DNA of 64,000 nt, taken from positions 434,001-498,000 of the forward strand of contig JACKNK010000001.1 in assembly GCA_024234955.1 (NCBI GenBank), read 5' to 3'. This document shows positions 54,353 through 63,194 of this stretch, one piece after another (the first letter of the stretch is position 1; each line of letters opens with the position of its first letter). The notes under the pieces were generated by a model. The model did not search any database, was not told the origin of the DNA, and saw only the letters and a list, made by a program, of their open reading frames with translations. The DNA comes from Gammaproteobacteria bacterium. Lineage in GTDB: Bacteria > Pseudomonadota > Gammaproteobacteria > JACKNK01. The position numbers were made by a program, and so were the translations under genes.

Positions 54353-54744
54353 TGTGCCTCCATGCTTAAAACATCGCCGCCTAACTGACTGTTCACAATC
54401 ATTCGAATCTGCGAACCGTCCATTGGTTTGCGGGACAACTCAAAGGTAATACCCTCCTCGTTCGCCTGGCGTAACTCGGACAGATACTGCTGATAGAACG
54501 CAGTCATTATGTGGACGTTGAGGTCCGGGTAGAGCTCCCGCAGTCCACGCAAGGTCTGCACCCCGTTGATACCTGGCATGCGCAGATCGAGGAACACCAG
54601 ATCCGGACGGCTCGCGCGCGCCTTCTCCAGGCCCTGTTCGCCGGTCTCTGCGGTCTCGACCACATAGTCGGTATCGAAAAGGGCCATCTCGAACGCGTCA
54701 CGGACACCCTCTTCGTCATCAATGATCAGAATGCGCTGGCTCAT
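54349..54744 (-). CDS. Stand-alone response regulator receiver
   Basis: 131 residues, a single CheY-like receiver domain with no output domain. Acidic pocket DDEE at the N-terminus, phosphoacceptor in LVFLDLRMPG, the conserved Thr in IMTAF and Lys in LSRKPM. The C-terminal 20 residues are an extension. It follows the hybrid kinase by 22 bases and is coupled to the kaiB gene, so it is the likely phosphorylation target of the kinase and the partner of the KaiB protein. Confidence 0.9.
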   Translation of the reverse strand: MSQRILIIDDEEGVRDAFEMALFDTDYVVETAETGEQGLEKARASRPDLVFLDLRMPGINGVQTLRGLRELYPDLNVHIMTAFYQQYLSELRQANEEGITFELSRKPMDGSQIRMIVNSQLGGDVLSMEAQ

Positions 54745-54766
54745 GGTTACTCTCGCACTTCAGGTA

Positions 54767-57058
54767 CTAACTGTCTGACCCGCTATCGGCGGTCGGCCCA
54801 ACGGCGACTGCCTGATCATCGAGTCCACTGCCCGCCTCATACTGCGGCAGGTCTATATCAAAACGCGCACCGCCACTCTCGGCGATCCGATAGCGGATGG
54901 TACCGCCGAAGCTCTGTACGATGCGTTGCGAAATTGCCAATCCCAAACCCGTTCCCTTGCCAGGCGGCTTGGTGGTGAAAAACGGGTCAAACACCTTGCG
55001 GCGAATCTCCTCCGGGATACCCGGGCCGCTATCGGCGATGGCGATCGTCACAAAACCGGGGCTTCGTCCCGCTTTGGCGATGACCTGAATTTCACGCTTG
55101 TCCACGGTTCGCAACGCATCCCGGGCATTGACCATAAGGTTGACCAACACTTGTTGCAGCCCCGCTTCCGAGGCCTGCACATCGGGCAATCCCTCAGCCA
55201 GATCCACCTGCACCGAGATGCCGGCCACCTTCATCTCGGGCTCGAGCAGTTCGAGTGTTCCCATGATCAGGGTCTTCACCGCAATCGCCCCCACCTCGGG
55301 GTTGCGTTCCCGCACGTATTGCAACATCGACTTGATGACCGCAGTTGCACGTTTGATGTCACGCTCGGCTTTTTCCAGGACCGTGCGCAATTTCTCATCC
55401 CCGGCGTGCTGAACGCCGAACTGGACATAATTGAGCGCCCCCATGAGCGGGTTGTTCAGTTCGTGCGCAATGCCTCCGACCATGGTGCCGACCGCCGAGA
55501 GTTTCTCGCTCTGAACCATCTGTTCTTCCGCATCATAAAGCTGCTTCAGCGCCCCTTCGAGACGGACGTTGCTGTTATGCAGTTCGCGGGTTCGTTCGCC
55601 CACCTTCTGCTCCAGCGACCGATTCAAGGCCTCCATGGCGTCCTGATGACGCCGCCGCTCGGTAATATCCCGGGCGACACCGACGGACCCGATAAACCGG
55701 CGCGCCATACTCTTGGGATCCACCACATAGATCCCTGCGCTGTTGACTTCGGCAATACGCGGTTCGCTTGCCTCATCCTTCTGCTTGGCGCGCAAATGCA
55801 CTTCAAGTCCATGCGTTGCGCGCACTCCGCTACGACGTTCGTCGAACAACCCCGGTGGTTTGACATCGCCGGTGCTCGAACCGGACATCGCAGATAGCAC
55901 CGCGTCCCTCGAAACTCGTGGCACATCCTCATCGGAAAGCAATACGGAGAAATGCTTGCCGAGCAAGTCCTCGGCCCGATAACCCAGGCTGCTCACTGCG
56001 TCGTTGACATACTCAAGTTCCCCTCGCCCGTTGATGCGATAGATGATGTCCGGAACCAGTTGCATGATCGATCGCAAGCGCTCCTCGCTCATGCGCAACG
56101 CATTCTCGGCCGTGGTTCGGGCCGTGACATCGTTGATGAACAGGTCGTAATACGGATCGCCGTTATCGTCATGTTCCTGCCGGGCATTGATCTCGACAAC
56201 GATTTCCCTGACTTCCTCACGCCCCTCGGTCGAGGTGGTGGTCAAGGAGAAATGCGCCGGGAACGAGCTTACCCCGCCCTCCGTCCGCAACGCCGTAAAC
56301 AGACGCTCGGACTCGGTCGGGTCGCCAAACAGCGCCGTCATGTCATTCAGCTCGGCCAACTGCTCCGAGGTCAGAGCGATCATCTCGGCAAAAGCGGGGT
56401 TGTGCTCCAGAAGCCGGAGATCCTCATCCAGGCGCAGGAAACCGCTGTAACTGTCGGCCAGTAGATGTCGGTAACGCCGATCGGCCAACTCCAGTTCGGA
56501 GACCTTATCGGCCAGATCGCGCTGCGCCAGACGCTCCAATTCGTGCACATCGATCAGCTCACCGTTCTGGCGAATGACATTCTCGTAAGTCGTTATCAGA
56601 ATCCGCAGAATCGATGACGCATCGTCGGGGATGTGCGCCATCTCCCCGAGATAGGAAAACGCGAACTGCCCTGTTGCAGGAACATGCGGACCGCGCGCAA
56701 GGGTCTCCTTGATCTTGGTGCGCAGCGCATCCGGCTCGTAAGGCTTGATGACGTAATCGTCTGCACCAGCCACCAATCCCCTCAGCACATCCTTCGACTC
56801 AGCGAGGGTGGTCAACAATATTACCGGGACGGTCGCCGTGACATCATTGGCCCTCAATGCCTCACAAAGCGCATAACCGTCCATCTCCGGCATCATCACA
56901 TCGCTGACCACCAGATCGGGGCGATCAGCAATGGCTTTTTCCAGTCCTTCGTGACCGTTCCCGGCGGATTCCAGACGATAGCCGTCGGTCGCCAGATAGC
57001 GCTCGAGCAACCGCCGTTGAATGGTGCTGTCTTCGACGATGAGTACGTGCGCGGACAT
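54767..57058 (-). CDS. Receiver-PAS-PAS histidine kinase
   Basis: 763 residues. The N-terminal receiver (1-125) has the acidic pair VEDS and phosphoacceptor VVSDVMMPEMDG. PAS domains lie at about 195-320 and 335-480, followed by a coiled coil. The HisKA H-box GGIAHELNNPL contains the phospho-His H532, and the HATPase motifs are N (NLMVNARDAL), G1 (DSGPGIP) and G2 (GKGTGLGLAI). There is no membrane segment, so it is a cytoplasmic kinase. The ATG at 57058 begins MSAHVLIVEDS; upstream in-frame codons overlap cheB. It follows cheB by 4 bases. Confidence 0.92.
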   Translation of the reverse strand: MSAHVLIVEDSTIQRRLLERYLATDGYRLESAGNGHEGLEKAIADRPDLVVSDVMMPEMDGYALCEALRANDVTATVPVILLTTLAESKDVLRGLVAGADDYVIKPYEPDALRTKIKETLARGPHVPATGQFAFSYLGEMAHIPDDASSILRILITTYENVIRQNGELIDVHELERLAQRDLADKVSELELADRRYRHLLADSYSGFLRLDEDLRLLEHNPAFAEMIALTSEQLAELNDMTALFGDPTESERLFTALRTEGGVSSFPAHFSLTTTSTEGREEVREIVVEINARQEHDDNGDPYYDLFINDVTARTTAENALRMSEERLRSIMQLVPDIIYRINGRGELEYVNDAVSSLGYRAEDLLGKHFSVLLSDEDVPRVSRDAVLSAMSGSSTGDVKPPGLFDERRSGVRATHGLEVHLRAKQKDEASEPRIAEVNSAGIYVVDPKSMARRFIGSVGVARDITERRRHQDAMEALNRSLEQKVGERTRELHNSNVRLEGALKQLYDAEEQMVQSEKLSAVGTMVGGIAHELNNPLMGALNYVQFGVQHAGDEKLRTVLEKAERDIKRATAVIKSMLQYVRERNPEVGAIAVKTLIMGTLELLEPEMKVAGISVQVDLAEGLPDVQASEAGLQQVLVNLMVNARDALRTVDKREIQVIAKAGRSPGFVTIAIADSGPGIPEEIRRKVFDPFFTTKPPGKGTGLGLAISQRIVQSFGGTIRYRIAESGGARFDIDLPQYEAGSGLDDQAVAVGPTADSGSDS

Positions 57059-57062
57059 GGTG

Positions 57063-58169
57063 TCAGGCAGTCTCCGCCGCCTGATCGATGCGCGCGACCA
57101 GTGCGTCGGCAATCTCGACCGGACTGCCTTGATGATCGACGGCGCCGATCTCGACCGCCACTTTCGGCATTCCGTAAATCGCACTGCTGGCTTCATCCTG
57201 CGCAAAGCAGAGCGCACCGCGATCATGCATGGCACGCAGCCCGAGCGCGCCGTCGTCGCCCATCCCGGTAAGCAGCACGCCGATGGCCTTGTTTCCCAAC
57301 ACCTCTGCAACCGACTCGAAGAAAAGGGTGATCGACGGCCGATGACCGTTGACTGCCGGGGTATCGAGCACCTTGAGCCGACCTTGGCGGTCCAGAATCA
57401 GGTGCTTGTTGTCCGGCGCGCAGTAAATTTTTCCTGGCACCGGTTGGTCGCCGTCCTCGGCTACGGTGACCGACAAGGCCATATCGTGGTCGAGCCAGCG
57501 GATCAGACCCGCGCCGAATCCCGGGGCAATGTGCTGCACGAACACCACCGGGACAGGGAACTGGCCGGGTAATCGACTGAACAGTTCATACAAGGCCATC
57601 GGCCCACCGGTCGATGCCCTGATCGCGACCAGTTCCGTCGGTGTCTGATCCGGCTGTCCGGACCGTAACGGGGCCTGTCGCGAGTAAGAACGAATCATCG
57701 ACCGACCAAACACCTTCACCCCGGCGATGACCCGGATGCGGCGCGCCAGGCTCACGAAGAGTGCTTGGTTATTGCTGCTCAACCCGCCTTTCGGCTTGGG
57801 ATACACATCCACGGCACCCGCCTTGAGCAGAGAAAACACGTTGTGTTTGTCTTCCGGAAAAACCGACACGCTGATCACCAGGATCGGGGTCGGATAATTG
57901 GCCATCACCGCCTTGACGAACGCCAGACCGTCCATGCCGGGCATATTCAAATCGGTGCAGATGACATCCGGCCGCACCGCCGGAATGGCCTCGAAGGCCG
58001 CGCGTGCATCGCGTTCCGTGGCGACAATCTGAATGTCCGCGAAACCCGCCAGGCCGCGTTTGAGTACGGTCAATGTCAGCAGGGAATCATCGACCAACAT
58101 CACCCGTATCACGGATTTTTCCTGCAATTGGTCGGGGTTGTCTTCACGATTCATCGGGGAATCTTTCAT
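57063..58169 (-). CDS. cheB: Protein-glutamate methylesterase CheB
   Basis: 368 residues: N-terminal receiver (phosphoacceptor in VICTDLNMPGMDG) and C-terminal methylesterase with the Ser-His-Asp triad in IRASTGGP, VQHIAPGF and TGMGDDGA. It demethylates chemoreceptor glutamates and implies a partner CheR, which is not in the window. The start overlaps the CheA stop by four bases. It corresponds to WspF in Wsp-type systems. Confidence 0.94.
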   Translation of the reverse strand: MKDSPMNREDNPDQLQEKSVIRVMLVDDSLLTLTVLKRGLAGFADIQIVATERDARAAFEAIPAVRPDVICTDLNMPGMDGLAFVKAVMANYPTPILVISVSVFPEDKHNVFSLLKAGAVDVYPKPKGGLSSNNQALFVSLARRIRVIAGVKVFGRSMIRSYSRQAPLRSGQPDQTPTELVAIRASTGGPMALYELFSRLPGQFPVPVVFVQHIAPGFGAGLIRWLDHDMALSVTVAEDGDQPVPGKIYCAPDNKHLILDRQGRLKVLDTPAVNGHRPSITLFFESVAEVLGNKAIGVLLTGMGDDGALGLRAMHDRGALCFAQDEASSAIYGMPKVAVEIGAVDHQGSPVEIADALVARIDQAAETA

Positions 58170-60565
58170 AACAGACGCTGCAGGGTTGCCAGCAACACAT
58201 CGGGGTCGAAAGCCGGCTTGGTCAGATAGGCGTCGGCGCCCAGTTCAAGGCCACGGCGGCGATCGCCATCCTCGGCACGCGCCGTCACCAGGATCACCGG
58301 CAATTCCTTATAGCGGTTATCCGCACGCAGTTCGCGGACCAATGTCATGCCGTCCATGCGCGGCATGTTGATATCCGAAATCACCGCAGCGAACCGGTCC
58401 TCCGCCGACTGTCGCTGAAGCTGTTCCAACGCATCCACGCCATCGACCGCCATCACCACCCGATAGCCCGCACCTTCAAGAATTCGGCGTTCGCGAACCC
58501 GCGTCAGCAAGGAGTCGTCTACCAGAAGCACGGCTGGCTTGCGGAGCGTGGATGCCGCAGCGCCATGAGAACCAACATGCCCGGTATGCAGCGCCTGTGT
58601 GATGAGGTGGCTCGCGGAGAGCACCATGCATATCTCGCCATTCGCGAGCGCGGTGAATCCGATCAGATTCCGGACCCGACGAATCACCCCGCCGAACGGT
58701 TGAACCACCACCTCCTGCTCATCGATAAACTCATCGACCCATATCCCCAGACGATCTTCGCCAATCTTCAGAACCGCACAGGGTCGCAGCCCAGCCGAGT
58801 GATCGGTTCTGCCCAGCCCCAGCAATGCATCCAGCGCGTGACAGGAAAAAACCCCGAACTGATCCTTAAGGGTCTCCTTGCCATCGACCTTGAATATCTC
58901 CGAGACATCACGTCGTTGCAGATCGCCGATCCCGTCGAGCGGCAACGCGAAGGTCAGACCGGCGGCGCGCAGAAACAGCACCCGAGTCGTGGCGATCGAG
59001 ACTGGGATCTTCAGGTGAATGTCCGTGCCTTTGCCTGGTGCAGTAGTAAGGCTGATTTCCCCCTTCAAGCGATCGACGTTGTGGCGCACCACATCCAGGC
59101 CAACCCCGCGCCCGGCCAGATCCGTGATCCTGCGCTCCGTGGAAAACCCGGAATGAAAAACCAACGCAAACAGCGCCATGTCCGTCAGCGGATTGTCCCC
59201 GGTCCCCGGTAACAGACCGAGTTCCCGTGCGCGCCGCACGACACCGCCCTGATCGATGCCCTGACCATCGTCCGCGACGGTGATCTCGACCGCAGAACCA
59301 TGTCTGCGGGATTGCAAACGCACCGTGCCGACCGGGTCCTTGCCCGACTCCGTGCGCCGAGCCGCAGATTCGACCCCATGATGGATGGCATTCCGGATCA
59401 GATGCATCAGCGGATCCTTGAGGGCCTGGATGACCTGCTTATCGACCCGGACATCGCCCGCGTCGATCTCCAGGCGAACCTGCTTTCCTTCCGCTTCCGC
59501 CAATTCCATCACGCTGCGAGGAAACATCTCGAACAGCACCGACACCGGTAAGAGACGAGCATCTGCAATGTCGGCGGACAGCGCATGGGTGACCTTTCCG
59601 AGACGATCGCCATCGCCTTCCATCGCCTGCTTGATCTGTTCCAGTCCTTGCAGAATCGCATTGAGTCGACCGACCTGCGCATCCGGAAGGCGTTGTTCCG
59701 CCCCGGCGTCACTGGCCCAACGCTGCAATTCATCGAACCATTGCGAAAACGCCGTCACCTGCTCCTGACAACGCCTTTCGGTAACGACCAGTTCGCCGCT
59801 CTCCTTCATCAAGGTGTCGAGAAGGCGCGTCGAGACGCGCAGCGATTCAAAGCGGTGATCGACCGATTCAGGCCGGGGTCGATTGTCATCCACGGTATTT
59901 ACCGGCGCACCGACCGCTTCGACTTGCTGGGCGGATATAGCCTTCTGATCCACCGCAGCGCCGGACATCGCAGGGACCGACGTCGCAGGGATCGACGTCG
60001 CAGGGACCGGATGCCCGGGTGAATCCGGTCCGGCCTGGCCGGAGTCCGGCACCGGCATGAGCCTGGGACTGCGTTCCGCTTCGATCTGTTCGCCGCCCGC
60101 TTCCGCCAGCGGTTCATCGATGTGCGGGTCGATGGAGGGTAACGCCTCGATGGCCGATTCGTCGGGCAATCCCGCCGTCTGCGAACCGGGCGTGATCCCG
60201 TGCAACGCCCCCATGACGGCACGAAGGTCGACCGACGCCCGCGCACCACCCAGCGCTTCCTTGACCAGAAGATCGGTCGCATCCAGTGCGGCCAGAAACG
60301 GTTTCAGGTCGGCCACGGCCCGGGGTTCGCCCTGCGCCTGTAGACCGCGCATCCCGTCTTCCAGCGCGTGCATCAGCATTTCGATGTCGCTCAGGTCCAG
60401 CATCCTTGCCGCACCCTTGAGGCTATGGGCCTCCCGCAACAGCTCATCCAGGGTATCGGCCCCCGCCGTCGGGTCACGAAGCTGAACCACCCCATTCTGG
60501 AGCGCCTGCAGATGTTCCTCCGCCTCGGCCTGGAACAGATCGCGCAGTTCGGCGTCGTCGATCAT
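58166..60565 (-). CDS. CheA-type hybrid kinase with receiver (WspE-like)
   Basis: 799 residues. Hpt domain 1-105 (AHSLKGAARML, phospho-H47), a Pro/Ala/Ser-rich linker with an imperfect ATS-x-PATS repeat, dimerisation (STRLLDTLMKESGEL), HATPase (NAIHHGVES, DDGQGID, GRGVGLDVV), CheW-like coupling domain, and a C-terminal receiver (AVISDINMPRMDG). This single-Hpt CheA-receiver layout is that of WspE and other non-flagellar systems. A P2 domain is absent. It is coupled to cheB through a four-base overlap. Confidence 0.93.
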   Translation of the reverse strand: MIDDAELRDLFQAEAEEHLQALQNGVVQLRDPTAGADTLDELLREAHSLKGAARMLDLSDIEMLMHALEDGMRGLQAQGEPRAVADLKPFLAALDATDLLVKEALGGARASVDLRAVMGALHGITPGSQTAGLPDESAIEALPSIDPHIDEPLAEAGGEQIEAERSPRLMPVPDSGQAGPDSPGHPVPATSIPATSVPAMSGAAVDQKAISAQQVEAVGAPVNTVDDNRPRPESVDHRFESLRVSTRLLDTLMKESGELVVTERRCQEQVTAFSQWFDELQRWASDAGAEQRLPDAQVGRLNAILQGLEQIKQAMEGDGDRLGKVTHALSADIADARLLPVSVLFEMFPRSVMELAEAEGKQVRLEIDAGDVRVDKQVIQALKDPLMHLIRNAIHHGVESAARRTESGKDPVGTVRLQSRRHGSAVEITVADDGQGIDQGGVVRRARELGLLPGTGDNPLTDMALFALVFHSGFSTERRITDLAGRGVGLDVVRHNVDRLKGEISLTTAPGKGTDIHLKIPVSIATTRVLFLRAAGLTFALPLDGIGDLQRRDVSEIFKVDGKETLKDQFGVFSCHALDALLGLGRTDHSAGLRPCAVLKIGEDRLGIWVDEFIDEQEVVVQPFGGVIRRVRNLIGFTALANGEICMVLSASHLITQALHTGHVGSHGAAASTLRKPAVLLVDDSLLTRVRERRILEGAGYRVVMAVDGVDALEQLQRQSAEDRFAAVISDINMPRMDGMTLVRELRADNRYKELPVILVTARAEDGDRRRGLELGADAYLTKPAFDPDVLLATLQRLL

Positions 60566-60591
60566 CGTGGCAATTACCCAATCGAGCCGGA

Positions 60592-61998
60592 TCAGAGGAT
60601 GCGCTGTGTGTCGCTGACAACCTGCTGCAGCTGATCGATCCCTTCCTTGGTCTGACGCAGACCTTCAACCGTCTCCCGTGCCTGGTTGTTGAGTGCATCC
60701 ATGGCGCTGACGACCTGATCGATGGCGGCGGCCTGTTGCTTTGCGGTAAGGGAAATCTGTCTGACCTTGTCGCCGGTTTCCTCGAACGAATCGAGCACGG
60801 ACTTGAATACGGCACCCGCGTCTTCGACCACGACCAGCGCATCCTCCAGATTCTTCATGCTCAACTGCGAGGCATTCAGGCTTTCTTCCCGGACCCGCTG
60901 GCTCGAGCCGACCAGCTCACGGATGCGGTCAGCGGATCGCTTGCTTTGATCGGCCAGCTTGCGGATCTCCTGCGCAACGACGGCAAAGCCACGGCCATGC
61001 TCGCCCGCGCGCGCCGCTTCCACCGCCGCGTTCAATGCCAGCAGATTGGTCTGATCGGCAATATCGCCGACATCCGCTGTGGCCTGACCGATCTGCAAGG
61101 TCTGGTCCCCCAATAGCTGGATCCGCTTGCTGTAATCCGTCATGTAGGTGCGCAGGCCCTCGATCTCCGCCAACATCGCCTCCACCTGATCGCGTCCCTG
61201 CAGCGCCTGTTCCGACACGGTCTCAAGCACCGAGCCCACCTGCTCGGCCTGCGCGTCGGACTCCTGGGCCGACACCGCCAGCTCCTCCATCGTGGTCGTG
61301 GCCTCATCGACGGATACCGCCTGCTGATTGGCGATACGTTCATGTTGCTCGACGGTCACCAACATCTGGGTGGTGGCGCTGGCGACCGTTGTCATGCCTC
61401 GTGCAAGTCGCCCGGTGACGCGCCAGGCCACCACGCCGGCGGCGATTATCACCAGCAAAACCGCCACGATCCGCAAGATGAGCCCCATGCTCCGGGATTC
61501 CTTCATCTGATAGGACAGCGACCGCAGGGTCGAATCCGAATACTTGAACACCTCGCTGATCAGGGTCTGCAGCCGAATCTTGCTGCGTTGTACCACCCGC
61601 TGCACGTAAGGGTCGGACGTACTGGGGTCCAGGATGTCTTTGCTCAAACGTTGATCGAGTTCGTTGAAATCCGCCTCAACGTGACTCAGCGACAACCTGA
61701 GTGCGTCCGATTGTTCCTTGTTGATCGCAGCGTTCTCGATGAGACGATTGCTGATCTTGGCATTCACCCGATTGAAGACCACGTGCCATTGCTCGCTGAT
61801 ACGGGCACTGGGGCGATCGACGAATTCCTGCATCAAGCCGGAGAGCAACACCACATCAACGATCATTGGGTGGATTTCGGCGTGCGCGTCCAGACCCTGC
61901 CTCAGCGCGGCAACGCGCGTCTCGTTGAACACCCCGACGACAACGACGACCAGCACGGTCAACGCGGCGATTCCCAGTACCTGGGTCTTGATTCGCAT
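60592..61998 (-). CDS. Methyl-accepting chemotaxis protein
   Basis: 468 residues. Two membrane helices (8-24 and 172-192) flank a helical periplasmic domain of about 145 residues, probably a four-helix bundle. The cytoplasmic signalling hairpin contains the conserved tip DQTNLLALNAAVEAARAGEHGRGFAVVAQEIRKLAD. A full HAMP domain is not evident; only a short linker follows helix 2. There is no C-terminal CheR-tethering pentapeptide. It is 26 bases upstream of the CheA gene and follows a periplasmic binding-protein gene. Confidence 0.92.
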   Translation of the reverse strand: MRIKTQVLGIAALTVLVVVVVGVFNETRVAALRQGLDAHAEIHPMIVDVVLLSGLMQEFVDRPSARISEQWHVVFNRVNAKISNRLIENAAINKEQSDALRLSLSHVEADFNELDQRLSKDILDPSTSDPYVQRVVQRSKIRLQTLISEVFKYSDSTLRSLSYQMKESRSMGLILRIVAVLLVIIAAGVVAWRVTGRLARGMTTVASATTQMLVTVEQHERIANQQAVSVDEATTTMEELAVSAQESDAQAEQVGSVLETVSEQALQGRDQVEAMLAEIEGLRTYMTDYSKRIQLLGDQTLQIGQATADVGDIADQTNLLALNAAVEAARAGEHGRGFAVVAQEIRKLADQSKRSADRIRELVGSSQRVREESLNASQLSMKNLEDALVVVEDAGAVFKSVLDSFEETGDKVRQISLTAKQQAAAIDQVVSAMDALNNQARETVEGLRQTKEGIDQLQQVVSDTQRIL

Positions 61999-62068
61999 GC
62001 TTCCTACCTCAACGGGTTATGCAGACGGGGTCGCTTTCGGAGCCAGGTAGCCTGATCCCCGCGAGAAT

Positions 62069-63115
62069 TCATTCCATTACGGTTGCCACACCCGGCACCG
62101 CATTGTTGATCGGCCGACTGTCGAGCCAACGCAGGACATTCGGGAGCTTGCCCTCGACCAGTCCGGCGCGAACCGCCCAGGCCATCTCATCTTCAAGGGC
62201 CGCCAACAATTCCTGGGGCAGCGCAATCCGCTGTATCGATGCCTGCAGCACCACGGACACCTTTTGCGGATCCGCCCCAAGGCGTCGGCTCACGATATCG
62301 ACCGTTTCATCCGGGTGTTTCGCCACCCATTCTTGCGCTGCCCGCAACCCGCGCAGGAGCCCCTCGATCGCCACTTCGCTGTCCCGAAGTGCCGATTCGG
62401 ACGCAGCGAGCACCTCAAACTGCGGATACAAGCCCGGCTCTTCCATGACTAACGCATTGCCTCCGAGTAGCTGCTGCGCCTCGCTGACATACGGTTCGCG
62501 CATGGCGAACGCATCGATCTCACCCTCGGCGAGGGCCTTGGGCAACTCCGCGCCGGGCATGTATATCGCGGTGATGGCGTCTTTCGAGATGCGATGTCTC
62601 AGCATCACCAGATGCAGGAAATAATGCACCGCCGACGCTTTCTGGGTCGCCACACGTTTACCGAGCAGATCGATCGGTGCGCCGATGCCCGAAGCGCGAT
62701 TGGCCACGATGCGATTGGTGTTCTCGGACAGGTTCACCGTCGCGATCAGTCGGAAGTCGGGGTGCAGAAACATTGCGAACGCGGCAGGCACGTCCGCCAT
62801 CTGCGCCATATCAGCACGGCCACGTAACAGCCCATCGAGCAATGCGGCCTTGCCGCTGGGGTATTCCTGGACCTCGACGGCCACGCCCTGGGCAGCGATG
62901 AAGCCCTTTTCCAAGGCCACGATGAGCAGACTGGCAGTGGGCTGTAACGGCAGGGCTATCCGCAGCGGTTGCGCCGCACTCACCGATGCCGACATACCAA
63001 CCGCGCCGATCACGAGCCCTCGCACCAGAAGTCGCCCCAGAAGTCGCCCCAGAACGCTGAGCACGCTTTTCCACCCACCGGCGCGGATCACACGGCCTGA
63101 ATCTTTCAGCAACAT
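62069..63115 (-). CDS. Periplasmic substrate-binding protein (NMT1/SsuA-like)
   Basis: 348 residues. Long export signal (about 47 residues; SASVSA-AQP) with a duplicated GRLL segment made by a 12-base direct repeat. The mature part is a type II periplasmic binding fold as in NMT1/THI5 and SsuA/TauA proteins (LRIALPLQPTASLLIVALEKGFI, AREPYVSEAQ-like region). No permease or ATPase is nearby. Its place between CheW and receptor genes suggests that it presents a ligand to the receptor. The ATG at 63115 has GGAGG 9 bases upstream. Confidence 0.83.
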   Translation of the reverse strand: MLLKDSGRVIRAGGWKSVLSVLGRLLGRLLVRGLVIGAVGMSASVSAAQPLRIALPLQPTASLLIVALEKGFIAAQGVAVEVQEYPSGKAALLDGLLRGRADMAQMADVPAAFAMFLHPDFRLIATVNLSENTNRIVANRASGIGAPIDLLGKRVATQKASAVHYFLHLVMLRHRISKDAITAIYMPGAELPKALAEGEIDAFAMREPYVSEAQQLLGGNALVMEEPGLYPQFEVLAASESALRDSEVAIEGLLRGLRAAQEWVAKHPDETVDIVSRRLGADPQKVSVVLQASIQRIALPQELLAALEDEMAWAVRAGLVEGKLPNVLRWLDSRPINNAVPGVATVME

Positions 63116-63194
63116 TTGCTTTCGCCTCCGCTTGGAGAATGCAATCCCACCCACAGTCTTAGCAGGCAGCAACGAGGAACGGCAGTGATCTATG

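Noticed and set aside
59941..60010. Short direct repeats in the CheA linker as a possible CRISPR or regulatory array
   Set aside because: They encode an in-frame ATS-x-PATS linker repeat; the units are too short and lack spacers.
63005..63050. Duplicated AGAAGTCGCCCC as a possible operator
   Set aside because: It lies inside the signal peptide of the binding protein and encodes a repeated GRLL segment.
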